The notes under the pieces: generated by a model | The model's database searches: none | The model's input: only the letters and a program-made list of their open reading frames with translations | What the model was told of the DNA's origin: nothing | Assembly (NCBI RefSeq): GCF_013373865.1 | Contig: NC_050467.1 | Coordinates: forward strand, 2,666,001-2,730,000 | Origin: Monomorium pharaonis | Lineage: Eukaryota; Arthropoda; Insecta; Hymenoptera; Formicidae | Direction of reading: 5' to 3' | Length of the DNA: 64,000 nt | Shown here: positions 45,875 to 59,325 of the stretch, piece after piece | How the letters are laid out: the number at the start of each line of letters is the position of its first letter | Numbering within the stretch: the stretch's first letter is position 1 | Translations under genes and position numbers: made by a program

Positions 45875-47497
45875 ACAGAAGGGTACGGGGTTTCCGATCC
45901 TATCGGTGGTCGCGCCGTCAATGCGTTAGTCAAAGGACGGCCTCGATTCGAATGTTTATACTGTTAACGTCTCTATCCTGATCGAACAGAGAATCGCTCA
46001 TTAAATTTTCCACAGATCCGAGAATTTTGGAATTTTTTAAATTTCGATATATAAAAGTGTTGCACGTTCATTAAATAAGCAATCTTAACGCAATGCCTTT
46101 TCCTTCCAGTTACCTGTAAGCTTATTCAGATGAAGATTAGAAATTGTTTTCCTAAAAATTGAATTGCACCCTAAATCTCCCGCACTCTGAACACGATAAT
46201 AGAAAGTTTGCGCGTTATGCGAAGGTACTACGAGCGACATTGTGCGAAAGAGCGTACCGGAAGCATAAGCGGCAGATTGCAACGGCGTCGGGAGGGCCAT
46301 AAACGCCCGACTCGCAAACGGGTGTTCGTATTTAAGGATCACCGACGCCGCGAGGCGTAACTTCTTCGGCGCAAGTGGCGTGTTTCGATTTTTACGGTGA
46401 TCTCGCCAGGATCGGATTAATATTGCGATGAACCTCTTGCGATAGCGTGACTCTGAATGCAAAGCAGAGGAATCTAATAGCCTCCCACGATCGCTGCATT
46501 AATTTTTTAGAACATTCGTTCGTTAGAAGAGCAAAATAGTGATTTTTTTCTTTTAATTCAACATTTTGTGCGCATTAATTAATCAACATTGTTTTCTTTA
46601 ACAACACATCTTTTGAATACAGCAAGGAAACGGTAAAAAAAACCTTCGTCGCTTTCGTTACGGACCACACATCGTGCAGCTATTTCCGATAGAAGCCTAT
46701 ACGACCACGCCATGCGGTGTTTAAATACGTTCTTCTAATAATAACGTTATTGGCTGGACGTAGATTTCACGCGTCAACAGTAAAAATTGAAACACTTAAA
46801 GGACAGACGAACGGACAAGAACAGATAACTAATGAACATATTGTCCACATCAGGTTCATTCTGAGATTAAACCGGCCCTGAATTCTTCGACGAAGGATCG
46901 TGACCACCTATCGCGCGTACACGAGCACCACGCTGCGTCCGCGTGGACACCTTTATGGAATACTCATGGGGACGGGTTATGGGACTCTCCTGTGACACTT
47001 AACAGGCGATGCTCGCAGCACCTTGCGGTAAGCGAAGTAGCTCTCCCATAATAGTTGGAGCCCGGAGCGAGTTCGCTATTATGTCAGTTAGCATGAAGGT
47101 TTAACATTTTTTAATATTTCAATAGCAGTCTCACGGATATTCCGCCGTAAAAGCTGTAGCCAATTTGAAAAAAAAGAAACGTATAAAAATAGATGAGCGA
47201 AAGTTGAAAATCATTGAAAGTAATTAATTAATGAAATCGGAGATTTTATCAAAGAGATTAGAAAGTAAGGTACTTATTCCTGGTGGAAGACGTCGCTGGT
47301 ACGAAAAAAGAGAGAGAAACGACGCACGTTCTCTCGGTCCGCCGTTGTTCAGTTGCACACGTGCTTCTCGGCGTGTAGCCATTTTTGAGACTGAAGACTG
47401 GCGAGTATTCCCCGCCCCCCCCTCCGTATAATATACGCAACAACAGCGTATAATGCATATAACTTCCGCGTGCAGTAGCTATTAAATGACTAGTTAC
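45875..47497. other. Noncoding stretch
   Basis: Balanced then AT-rich DNA. The minus-strand frame 46085-46462 (125 codons) is open but unsupported. No repeats of note. Confidence 0.5.
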
Positions 47498-47540
47498 ATG
47501 GCTCGAGACAGACGCGGCACAGTCGCTTCCTGGAGAGAAG
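47498..47540 (+). CDS. Possible short first coding exon
   Basis: ATG at 47498 is followed by 13 further codons (MARDRRGTVASWRE) and a strong GAGAAG|GTGAGA donor at 47541. A TATA-like GCATATAAC lies about 45 bases upstream. No downstream exon in matching phase was identified. Short enough that chance is likely. Confidence 0.1.
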
Positions 47541-47560
47541 GTGAGAGACAGGGAAGAAGT

Positions 47561-47595
47561 GGTGGAGAGAAAGAAAGAGAGAGAGAGAGAGAGAT
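47561..47595. repeat. (GA)n microsatellite
   Basis: GA run with AAAGAAA interruptions. Confidence 0.9.
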
Positions 47596-50500
47596 CTCAG
47601 GGATTCCCTTGAGGGCCATCTTGCCTGTGGATCCTAGGCAGAACTGAAGATGAAGATGGATACGCAGTGAACGTTGGACCGCGCGAGAAACGCCTCCATC
47701 TCTTCGTGGGAGCGTTTCTAGGATTTGCTGGTATCTGCTTAACGGTGTCTTCAGGGAGAAGTGTGACTGATTGGCGATTTAATATTTCACGCGGAGAAAG
47801 AATATACGCGGGACTCTTCACACCACGAATAAACAGAGGTCTCCCATGGCGCTCTACTTTCATGATCAACTTTCATCCAAAAGTTCTACATAATGTAATG
47901 TTATCCTTCAACAACAATTACATTTTTATATCGTTAATCTCTCTATAGGACTTAACGCGTAAAATTGATTTAGCCGACAAAGAACAATTACCTTAAATTA
48001 TATTAGCGTCAATATATAACGCTAGTTTAACTTTCTTTGTTCTCAGTGGAATTTCGCACGGTATCTAAATCAATGGCAAATAAAATTTAATAATAGTGCA
48101 CACATTCATCAAGAGAGAGAGAGAAAGAGAGGTTGATCTATCAACTTGTAGAAAATTGGCATTACATTAAACGTATATAACTAGGTTGGATTTTCATCAG
48201 TGCAATTAACACGAATGCAGTACAAATAGAGGTATTAACGAACGAGACGAGATTTTAGTCCGAATCACCTTTGACAATTTCCGAGCGTTTAATCCGCTCG
48301 CCGGATAATTGTACCTTTATCGAATTACACGATTGTTTCGGCGATCGCGCGCGAGAATTGACAAAGTAGTTATACAACTGGGTAGACGTGCCGCACACAT
48401 TTCACTTCACGCTGACGGAGGAAAAACTTGGAAGATTCTCCCGAGAGAGGTATCGTGGCGGCTGGACTTGAGGTAGAAGGAGATGGATATCCGTAGAAAC
48501 GTCAGGAATTGTTTTCTTCTTCCCAGCATCTCTGCCCTTTTTGCTCTCCCTCGCGCGTGAAGTGAAGGACGTTGCACTAAATTTTCCAGCGGGATAAAAA
48601 TTCATCATGCCTGCGGTACGAGCGCGCGCCTCCGGCCATTGCAAATGCGCTGCTTCGGTATCGATTAGGAGTATAATTACGCTACTATTGTTAACAAAGT
48701 ATTTTTCTTGGCTAAACACTGCTTTCAGGATCGTTTCAATTGAGAATTGTAATAGACTTCTTGCATATTCTCATTTTGAATTCTTCTTCTAAGATGTTGG
48801 AATGCTTCTTGGTTTCTACATTCGAGGAATAACAGAAATTATTAATAAAAAATTTTTGTTATAACCAACTATCTTTTCAATATAATTTTCATTATTATTC
48901 TGAAAAAGTGACAAATTTTTAAATCCAGTGTGGTATCGATTTCCTTGAACATATTCAAAGAAAATATTTAGGTATCAATAATTAATAAATTTACTTTATC
49001 AAGTTTCAAGTAAACTTTGCTTATTCAGTACCTTATCCAAAATTAAGTTATCATTACTTTTAAAAATTAATAATAAATAACAATAATCCGATAAAATTTT
49101 ATTTGAAAGAAGAACGTTTCTTTTCGTTTTAAATTTCAATAAATTCATCCATCTCATTATTGTGACAGATTCGAAAGATTCCTCGTTGGCTTTCGAAAGT
49201 CTTATGTCACTTTCGCAAATCTTCGAATAATATCTACGCGGCAATCAATATTACGAACGATCGATTTATTATACCGGATAATATAATAAATCCGACGGAG
49301 CGCACGATTCCCGAGGGAGGACAGTCACGAAAAGTCCCTTTCGAAAGAGAGTTCGAGCGGAGCAATACGAAGTTCCTTCAGTTTCGATACCTCACGGGGG
49401 AGACGCGAGGTATCGCTTACCCCTTTCGTGTCTCCGACTCTCGACCGTATAGATATCTGGGTGCAGCATCTCCCGTCGGATGGGAAGCGCTTTTGAGACT
49501 CTTCGTTATCTCCCTCTCTTTCTCTCTCGGAACGTGCCGATTTTATCGGAGGAAGCCCTTTCATCCGCTCGTCAGACGATTCGACTCACGTATTACTCCT
49601 TCTCGGCCGTCTCTTAATGGGGGCCTCGCCCCCTGCCCGCTCTCGAGTGCACTCGTTGTTTATCGGCTTGTCGAAGGTCGCCCGGATTGTCCGCGATTAT
49701 ATTTTCGAGGATTGGAGAAGCTTCCGGGCTTCCAATCGAAGAGTTACACTTGATGTCCACGATTGTTCGAGCAATTTACAATTACAAACATCAGTCTTTT
49801 TCTAAATAACATTGTAAAGATATATATCGGTTAATGTAAATGTTGCAAATAAAAGAATTATTATTAAATGTAATAAGATTTCATTTGATTTTTTCTAACA
49901 TTGCGAATAAACCTAACGAATGTTACAACTTCGTGCGAAAGAGTTCGAATGAAAGCGGAATTATTAGTTAACGAGTCAGACCTCCGTAAGTCTGACAAGC
50001 AATTTTGATTTCTGATACAAGTTGTACGGCTCGGTCGAGCTACGATGTTCGTAACTTCGCGCTCGGGAAAAATAAAAAGTTACGAGAATGGCTTATAAAG
50101 CAGTACAAGTTGCGTGCATCTCGATTGCCTCCGGTATCGCCGCGCGTAATTTACCGTTGATGTCGAGCGCCAAGTTCGCGGATACGATGCGCGCGCGGAC
50201 GTCATCGAATTATGGAAATGTGCCTCTCGCGCCCGTTCTAATTCTCCTTTTATTATCTCCCGGGCAAGAGTTTGCCCGCTATTTCTATGATAATGGCGAA
50301 TTTTTCCATCCGGCGTTCGTAACACACCGAGTCGAGAATCCCCGCCGCGCCGCACTCGCGTGGTCGTCACTCTTGCGAGAGTTTCACAGCTGCGGTGCAT
50401 TCGCTGCGGCATCGGTGCACCACCTTCCGCGAGCGCATTCGTGTTATCGGCAGCTAACGTTACGCTTTTCCTTATCGGATCCGGGCGCATCGGTTTCTTT

Positions 50501-51917
50501 GTCGGAAACGTCGCGACCGGTTCGGTGCATAACCGTTGTAGCGGATCGCGCTGATTTTTCGAACTTTCCCGTACGCGAACGCGCGGCCATCGTGAAACCG
50601 TCCGCGGAGAATCTCTCGATCGAATCAAGCGGCGAGAGAATTAAATTACCGTCACTCGTGCCCCATTTCTAACGAAAATTTTCTCTCGTCGACCGGAACT
50701 GTAATACTTTAGAACGATTTTCTTTTGAAAATATGTGGAATCGTTAATTTTGCGCCATTTGTAAATCGTAATTTTTCTGATAATATGACAAAAAAACTGG
50801 AAAATCGTATCCATTGTTGAGAATAAATGAGGTAAAAAGTTAAAATTCGCTGAGATGAAAAACTTGATATTCACTTGGTATTAATAATTTACAATTTGAC
50901 GTCGCTTATTGAGGTGTCAAGTTATAAATGAGAGATGACAATTTAACGCGTTTATTATAATAGAGTGAAGAGAATATAATATTAATTTTTATCTTTATAC
51001 ATCAGAATAGCATTGCATTTAAATTCAATGCATAATGCAAGCTCACAAGAGATATCTTGAAAAATTTACGGTTTGACAACTGACCGATATTCATCCATAA
51101 CGTTTCGAATAAAGCTGCCCCCAAAAAAGAACTGCAAAATTGGCGCAAATTAAATGATTGCAATAAAGAGGAATTTCATATTTAATATTATAGATAAAGT
51201 ATATATGGTAAAATAACTTAAACATAAAACTATATAAAATTAGAAATTGCGCCACGGAAAAGCTTCGCATTTAAACCCGTCGGATCAACGGCGAAGCTCC
51301 AGGATATGAGGATATCTTAAATAATTCCCCAGGCTGACGTTTTATCGACAACAAATCACTCGCATTCCCGCGCTCATTCGTTCGTTCGTTCGGTAGCGAT
51401 CTTCGATGTTTTCTCCCCGCCTGATGCCTTCACGAATGCATTCTGCATTCTCTTCGGCAAACCTTCCCTCTACTACACGGTCTATCGGCAGCTCTATTCA
51501 GAGACCGCGACGTCTGCGTACACGTCGCCAACACCGGACCGGGAAAAGTGCGTCTACGCACGTACGCGCCGCGATGGAAGAGACGAGCACAAATCACGGG
51601 AGGGCGCGGCGTCCTACGCGGCGGTACGGGAGCGATGCATCACGGGGCTGTACGGGGGCTATTGATGGCTGTCTCCTGCAATTGACGTGCGAGCGTCGCG
51701 TCGTCGGGGCTCTCTGCACGCACGCTACGTGCATCCTCGATGGCGAGCGGTCGTCGAGTGCGCGCGATCGACGCACAGCAGATTTCCGCACCTCACTCTC
51801 CGTGCCGTCTCCGCGTGCGAAGGAGGGAACGATATTATCCCGTGATGGATGCTCCATCCGTCAGGCATCGCGAATATCTCGCGCGACGCGACCACGTCGA
51901 CGAGACGCCATCGCCGA

Positions 51918-51933
51918 CCCCCCCCCCCCCCCC
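51918..51933. repeat. Poly(C) run, 16 bases
   Basis: The longest G/C homopolymer in the window, reading as a poly-Pro stretch in all three plus frames. Confidence 0.9.
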
Positions 51934-53240
51934 AACGACCTCCGAGCGACGCGACTCAATGCGTCCCAGCGTACATGCGGGTCGACGTCGTCTGTCGCGT
52001 CGCATTCATCCCTCGAGGAACGACGGGAGCACCGTCGGGAAAAGTGAGCACTTGAGAATGAAGCGTCGCAGACTAACGCGGCCTATCGTTGATAGATGCG
52101 ATTAGACGAGTTAAGTCATACGAATGCTCTTCGAGTTTACAATAAATGTATGTTCAACTAATTACAAACTGAAAAATATTCTGACAACAAAAAAAATATT
52201 TTTATTAAAATGTAATCGCGTTTAATTAGTCCGGAAAAAAATAAAATTCAATTGAGAAGTAATTTAAAAAGACTGCGCAAAAGTTAGATTGCGTTATACC
52301 GATGGTCAATGCTCGATTCGCAATTTCAATATGTAGGATGATATTATAGAAAAAGAAACTTTGTATTTTGAATAAAGTTGAAAGAATCTTTACACGGCGT
52401 AATTATGTACCGTACAGTTCCACTGTATTATGCAATATAATACCAGTGCACAATTATTATAAAGTAATGATTATGATACGCGAAAGAGGAGAAAAATTTC
52501 AGAAAATTTAATTAAAGGCCGAATTAACACTCGAACAATACAAGGAATGCACGCAAGAGCAATTAAGCGCTTGTGATATATTATACAAATAATTTACGTG
52601 ACTACTGCTATGCGGTAGGGCCAGCAGTATGAAAGCGCGCGTTTATCGTATATGCGCATTCGCTTTTCCGACAATATCGGTTATTACGATAATAGTCGAT
52701 GCTAATCCGTCGATTACCGTTTGCGCCGGCAATAACATTACCGGTTAGACAATAATTCGATATATCACCAAAGGCGTATCCCACGGGGAACCGGTAGAGC
52801 TGCGAGGTCTACGCTCCACGTCCCCGTTAACCACCGACAGACGGCGGACTCGATTGCCCGATATCGATCGTCACCATTCCGCGTGTCGGTGCTGTACGCA
52901 AACACGTTACGCGTTATGCCGAATTCGTCTGTCGACTAATAAACACGGTTAGCAGTCGTGAACTTAGCACGTAAGCGACCTCGGCTTCGGCCTCTGCCGA
53001 TGAATAATTCGCGATCTGGAGTAGTTAGACATCTGAGGTGGGACAGACTAAGCGAGCAGGAGCGAACGAACATGAATCAACAACTTGTTTCAATGGCCGC
53101 ACGAGCGTCTATTGCCTAGTTCGCGGATCTGGCTTTACATCGATGTATTCGCAATTTCCAAATCAAGACTGCGAGATACAAAAGGACCGGGTAGGATAAC
53201 TTCACATGTTTACACCGCAGATGTCGGGAGAAAAATAGGA

Positions 53241-53487
53241 GTACACGGTAAGAATTTTCTCTTGAAAATTACCCTGAAAATCGTGGTAATTGTGGGACAA
53301 CGTAAACCTTGACGACGTAAACTATACTTTTGATAAAATTTACTAAAATTTTGCTCAATTTTATCAAAATTTTAGTAAATCTTAGTAAATTTTGTTAAAA
53401 GTATGGTAAAATTCTTCAAGGTTTACGTTGTCTCACAATTACCACGATTTTCAGGGTAATTTTTAAGAGAAATTTCTCTTCTTGTAC
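53241..53487. mobile_element. Foldback (long inverted repeat) element
   Basis: Two arms of about 100 bases face each other around a short AT-rich centre. A 48-base core (53265-53312 versus 53416-53463) is complementary with a single mismatch, and weaker pairing extends to GTACA/TGTAC at the outer ends (53241 and 53487). The centre also contains inverted TTTACTAAAATTTTG-type words. This layout fits a foldback/MITE-type nonautonomous DNA transposon, or a locus giving a long hairpin RNA. No transposase frame is present and I could not identify a clear target-site duplication. Confidence 0.7.
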
Positions 53488-56400
53488 AGATACTTCGGTC
53501 GTAATCTTATATTGATTTCAGTCTTTTACTAAAATGTAAAATAATTAAATGTAAAATGATTGTAAAATTAAAATGTAAAATGATTACTCTCTCTTTGCAT
53601 TTAGAAAGGCTTGTATGTAGAAGGCTTAATGGTTATTTCATGATACATAAATGTAGATGGATAATAAAGTACGGAATCTACTGCAATATGAGTACTTAGC
53701 GTTTGTAAATTCTTTTTTCAATTATCCCACTCATAAATCCCTTCTGATTTATAAAATTCTTCCTATAGGCAGTACAAAGTTTTATTGGTTGCAGTTTATT
53801 TATATTAAACATAATAAATAATGACCGATAAATTAAGGTGCGGCATATAGATCGAAGTTACCCTATCTCGCGTACCGTCAAACCTCACGTTGACAATATC
53901 TTGTGTGACACGCCACGGGCATTAATCGTTCCGATTAATCGCCTTCGATCCGCGGACCCAACGCCGTCGCTTGTAGCTCCGCGAGATCACTCGAGTGGCC
54001 GAATATCGTCCTAAATCGTGCTCGACACGAGGGCTTGACGGAGCGCCGGCAAATTTGCCGTCAGTTCCGACAGTTGGACACGAGTTAAGCAAGCGGGAGA
54101 GTTACCGTTCGGATCGATTCGAAGTTTCGGGGCGCCGTTGATCGACACTTCCATCGATATGCGTCCGAACGCGTAGGCGCCGCCGGTCACCGGCGACGTT
54201 AATCCAGTAGCCGGATGCGGGAAACCGGAGAGAAACCGCGGAGTCGCGCGGAGTCGGACAGTCGTAATTGGTGGATCAGGCTTCGGTTAGCGGGAATCGA
54301 CCGACGACCTGACGTTCATCCGGCGAACGATCGGATCGGCCTGTATCCGGATCCGTTGAGCGGGAGAAACAAGAGAATTCCGCCCACGGGGGATGAGAAG
54401 CTCCCCTCGCGTGCCGCGATATCGTGGGACCCCTGCTATATCCGTGTCAGAAGTTCGCCGCGAGTTAACGGGGTTAATGAAGTTCCGCGGCGCAACCGAC
54501 GTGTAAATAAGAGGGCGAGATGGTCCGTAAAGAGGGGCTGCGGTCGATCACTTCGATTTGATGAGCGCCACCGTTACCGCGAAACTGCAAGCGCCGACTT
54601 GGGCGGCTCTGTAAATTTATGTGAGAATATGATTGAATTTCTGAGTTGTTTCCGCAATAAAGATCTCCTTTTGAGATCTCCGCGACTATCTCTTTAAATC
54701 TTCGACTCTTGCGATTTTTCATTCCCGGTCTTTCCCTTTCTCTCTCATTCATTGAATATTTGGATTATAGTTTTTCTTAGGACAAATCGATTTCGCGGTA
54801 AGAAATTGGATTTCCAAGCCGTAATCTCCGTCGCATAAAAGTGATCCGCGCTATTCGAGGAATAAAGACGCGAGAGATTTCGCGTCTTTTTGGAAACGCT
54901 TCGTATAACTTTGCCGATTCACATATGACCCAGTTTATAGCGCGAAATCGTCGTCGCAAAGTTATTGAAAACAACGAACACAAGTCAAATTCGCATCGAT
55001 GCTTTACGAGCCCATAACCGATACGGTAGCGACAAATGCACACAGGGTGCATACATGTGATATTTATGTATGCCGTGTGTTGTGTGCCGATACAGCAGTA
55101 GCGATGGCCTTCAAACCTACTTGCAATTTCCCAACAAAGCAAACGTAGATGCCAGTTTAAAAGCTATCGATAACGGCATTTCATATTAATATCGCGCGAG
55201 TCCCCCGCGAGAACTCGAACAAGTATTCAGCCCCGAGTCGCGTTCGGTTGATTTAATACACAGTTATATATTGAAGCCGTTTCAATACTTACGTGAAGCA
55301 TTTGATGTTTGTTGTACCGAATATTTCTAGTATGATTGACGACAAAATAAAAGAGGCATTACTATTTGTTCGCATTTGACGCCTCTCCATCGGTTTGATT
55401 ACACTTTGATACCTTATCGATTTTTCATGCTTTTGACGGATTGATATTTTATTCGTGCGCCGTGTGAAAAATGAATATCAAGATTATTCTGTCAGAGTAC
55501 TGTCATCCGCTAGTCATTTTATATGCTACACTAGCTGTCCTGTTCCCTTCATCTATCAAGTTGTCGATTAAAGTTTGACCGATTTTAAGTCTACTTTTTG
55601 TTCATAAAATTGCAGAAAATTTGACCGTATAATTTTGTTGCTTGTTGCCGTTGAAATGCGCGTGCCTTTTGTCTACAAGGTTTACTTCGCGAAATCAATT
55701 AGTACGTGATGTTCGATGCGCCTACCGTTCGGATATCGCGGAGAATTATTGGAGATTCGTTTTCGCGCGATGTACAACTGAGAGTTGTACCGCGTGTCCT
55801 GTAATAAACTTTATGTCGTTGCTTCCGATCGTCGAATGCAGCTACCTGACGACGCGAGACCATTACACGACATAAAAGACCGACAATGTGAAGCTCAACA
55901 CTTCCCCTCTTCCCCCCTTCGTCCAGTTTCACGCGTTTCCTCTCCTCTCCTCACTCTTTGTCCGCATGCACGCTTGCATACGTACGTGCTCTGTAACACT
56001 CGAAAAACGGATTATTACCCGGAGAACGACAAACGTCGGCGAGGCGGAATTTATTGTAACGAGCGATTTTGCGTCCGTAATATTCTCCGGCGAGAGTCAT
56101 CGTCACGCGATCTCGTGTAGATGAATTATCTTCACGTACGAGACATTACGTCATATATATTTTGATCGCTTTTTCGAGAGTAATTCTCGTTTTCGACGCC
56201 AACAAATCGTATTGTATTTCTACCGGTGGAAGCACAAATTCGCGAGCATATGAAAATTCAACGCGCGCAATATAAAATCTCAAAAATCTCAAATGTAACT
56301 TTACAAAAACAAGCCAAAGATGCGCGTATACGATATGAAAAATCGCTACATTATCATCTCTTTATGTAGTTCCGGTTATAAATCTCTGTTGGAGAAGCAA

Positions 56401-56860
56401 AAGTTAAACGACTCCGAGTTCCTGGTTCACGCTAAAGACACATGCAAAGCGAGAAACGCAGATACGCGGGATACGCTATTTCGGAAGTTGCGGAGCTCCG
56501 TAGATTGATGGATGAAGATAGTATAATTTATGGAGCATTACGCGGTCCGCGAGATCCTGTTCCGGCATCCACGGAGATAGGGAGTACGCGCGAGAGACGT
56601 CAACGCGACGTAACAACGCGGCGGTCCGATAACGTCGGGGCGGAACAATTAGAACGCGCAAAAAAAAAGCCAGATACGAAGGAGAGATAGACCGCGATAT
56701 GCGGCAGCGCGCCAGAGAACGTCGTAACGCAACCATCGCCGATCTACACGCGATGCACTGGCGCGACTTCCAGTCCCGGTCTATTCCGATGCACTCTTCC
56801 GCTGCACCTTATCAAATATTTCACTTTAGTACACTTTGCGGTAGTATATGTCATGAATAT
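53488..56860. other. Noncoding stretch
   Basis: AT-rich DNA (53500-53870), a GC-rich island (53880-54650) and balanced DNA. The 160-codon plus frame at 54215-54697 and the minus frame 54777-55142 lack splice or poly(A) support. A perfect 10-bp hairpin followed by T bases at 54864-54890 looks like a bacterial terminator but the context is eukaryotic. Confidence 0.5.
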
Positions 56861-58658
56861 ATATATTTTATGTACATGTGACTTTTCCTCCGAAGAAATT
56901 CAATTTTCCGAAGAAAAAAAAAACTTGTTTAAAGTTTAGCAACGTTCGGGTGACAATCGTTTGCAAACTACGGTAACTTGATGTAATAGTTTCTAGTTTG
57001 AACTTTGTTACTATTTTATAATAAAGTACAAATTTAATTTTGTTCTCCAACCAATTTTAATTAAAAAAAAAAAAAAAAATGATAAATGCAATTTTGACGG
57101 AGAGAACGGTTTACGTATGCAATACGTACATATAATTAGTTCATATATGTATAAATAAAATATAATTTTAAACACTAAACTTAGTAATGCACTCTGCAAG
57201 ATGCATCTTGTTTTAGATTTGCAAATTTTGTATTTATAATAATTAAAAAATATATTTTACGTCAAAATAAAAATAATGTGTAATTTATATATTTGTAAAT
57301 TTAAAACAAGATCTCATTTTGAGATCATTATATTTATGCTATATCTGTTATTGTATAATATAACAGTGATTAATATTTATTTTGTAAATAATATTTGATG
57401 ACATCCTTTCCATAAAATAATATTAAAATTTTGATGTGATGAATATATCGCGTTTTATATTTTTACATACAAATTGTTTATTTTAATAGTGATATGGGTC
57501 AAGCTCTAAAACAGTGGAACAAAACAGATGGAAATTTGTAAACACGAATCCACCATCGACTGATATAACAATATCTGTTTTTACAAAATTTGAGAAACGT
57601 TCAGAATAAATAATTAATATATTTTTTTTATTCTTCTTTTCTTACTTTCCTACTTTCTTACTAATTTTAATCATCGTTACTAATTTTAATTGTCTTCTGA
57701 AATTCAATATCAAGTGTTTATTTAGGATAAAACATCTATTCTGGTCTGCATTTCCTTCGAATCCCACCGAGAAAAGCGACACTCGTTTAATTCGCAAAAA
57801 AAAAAAAATATCGGTCTGATTTATCGTGACGATTAGAAAAACAAGCCGGTTAATGATCGAAACGACGCGTGAGGGTATCGGCGCTTAATTGCGCGAAGTG
57901 AAGATGAATTTTCCGGAACTAACGAGCGCCTCGTTATAAGCGCGAGTCGTCTCACCATGATACCGCACGGATGATCGAATCGCTCTCTTCTCTTTCTTCC
58001 TTACGCCACCTTCTCTTTCCTGGCGTCACTCTATTTTCGAGTTCCACGCAAGACGCCGCAATTTCGCAGGCTAATGGGCGCCTCGAGTATTTCTGCGTTC
58101 GGTCCGTTAAACGGACCAATTTACGCGACTTTCTGATCTCAACTTGAGCTGCGAACCGCGATGCGGTTCGATGGCGAGGGAGCATCCTCGAAATTTGCGG
58201 AAGTTTTAGTTAAAACTAAAATCACGAGGCAGTTAAGATAATAAACTGTCGCAATGGGAACAACCCTTTAACCAGGATTTAAAGATTTAAACATTTTCTT
58301 GTCAAATCAATGTTTTTCAGTTATATTTTTAATAAAGACATTAAAAGTCTCAAAATTTGCGAGAGAAAATTATATTTGACGATAAAGTTGAAAACATATA
58401 TTATGTCTGATCTCCTTCTTGCAATGTTTAGTGACGTATTCAGCTAATCGATTGTAAAACTACAATTTCTATTTCGTAGACTCGTATCCACGAAGAAAAT
58501 AATTTTATCCGAGTTATCGGTGTGACCAGCTCGAAAATTATGCAGCATAAGAAGAGATACATTACGGACGAACTTTTGCGGAGAGTGAATGAAATCCCAT
58601 TTAATTCGGCTTCATACCACAGCGATAAACGCTGCGCAAAATTCATTTGTGGTAACCG
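56861..58658. other. AT-rich noncoding stretch
   Basis: Very AT-rich with homopolymer A runs (17 A near 57062 and 13 A near 57788) to about 57790, then a balanced segment. Nothing recognisable. Confidence 0.55.
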
Positions 58659-58681
58659 GCGCGCGCGCGCGCGCGCGCGCG
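58659..58681. repeat. (GC)n tract, 23 bp
   Basis: An uninterrupted alternating GC run, a strong Z-DNA-forming sequence, in otherwise balanced DNA. Confidence 0.95.
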
Positions 58682-59114
58682 TTTGTTTCGAATTTTCCGA
58701 GGAGCTACGTACTTAAAAACGTCAGTCAGTATTAACGGTCGCGATTAAATGCAATGCCGGCTGCATGCAGCAGTCGCGAAACGCTAATCTGCCTTTCGCC
58801 TTTCCCTGTGTCATTGGGCCACCAATGAAGCTCGCTTATGACGCGGCTTGCAAACCCCGCCAGGCTTCATGCTTCGAAATCGCGTTAGAGCCAACCGACG
58901 AGCGAAGGCGGACTTTGCAGGGGGAGGGGAGGGAGGCTGTATTATGGTAAAGACAGGGCTTAAAGCTCGCGGTTTAATCCCGCTTACAACATACGCGCGC
59001 ATAAAAGCGCCGGTACTTCCGGTGTTTTCTCCGTTAACGAGCGCGTTACTTGTAACATTCATCGTAGTATAATTACGACTGCACAGTAGAATTATTCGAG
59101 ACTTTCGACATTTC
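58682..59114. other. Noncoding stretch
   Basis: GC-balanced DNA with short overlapping frames on both strands (58765-58950 and 58848-59072 plus, 58811-59062 minus). None has support. Confidence 0.5.
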
Positions 59115-59325
59115 AGTTAATGTTAAGCAACATGAACAAAAAGTATTTGAGAATATCTAACACATAATTAATTAAGACATAATTAACTAAAGGAAAAGAG
59201 ACAAAAACAGCAAAAATTAGTATTGTTAGTTAATGTTAAGCAACCTATACATAAAAAATTTTTGAAGATTTGTCTAATCCATACATAATTAACTAAAAAA
59301 AAGAAGGTAAAAGTGAAGATTAATG
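59115..59325. repeat. Degenerate tandem repeat, 113-bp unit, about two copies
   Basis: AGTTAATGTTAAGCAAC occurs at 59115-59131 and 59228-59244. Each copy continues with AAAAGTATTTGAG/AAAAATTTTTGAAG-type and CATAATTAACTAAA words at matching offsets, giving a 113-bp period. The second copy fades near 59325. Confidence 0.8.

Larger units (their letters stand above)
47541..53240. other. Noncoding stretch
   Basis: A GA microsatellite (47561-47595), AT-rich DNA (47870-48260, 48780-49330, 50690-51250, 52110-52620) and two GC-rich islands (50080-50680 and 51400-52060). The islands hold long frames: 194 codons plus and 182 codons minus at about 50.1-50.7 kb, and 213 codons plus at 51406-52047. Both strands are open in each case and no splice, promoter or similarity evidence decides for a gene. 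A run of 16 C lies at 51918-51933. Confidence 0.5.

Noticed and set aside
50080..50672. 194-codon plus frame and 182-codon minus frame
   Set aside because: Both strands are open over the same GC-rich island. A good start context (A at -3, G at +4) is not enough without transcript or similarity evidence.
51406..52047. 213-codon plus frame
   Set aside because: Arg/Ser-rich product of a GC-rich island with a poly(C) run; two other frames and the opposite strand are open too.
54215..54697. 160-codon plus frame
   Set aside because: Within chance expectation for a GC-rich island; no splice, promoter or poly(A) signal tied to it.
54864..54890. Bacterial-type intrinsic terminator (10-bp stem then T bases)
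   Set aside because: The surrounding sequence is eukaryotic and no bacterial gene is nearby; the T run is short.
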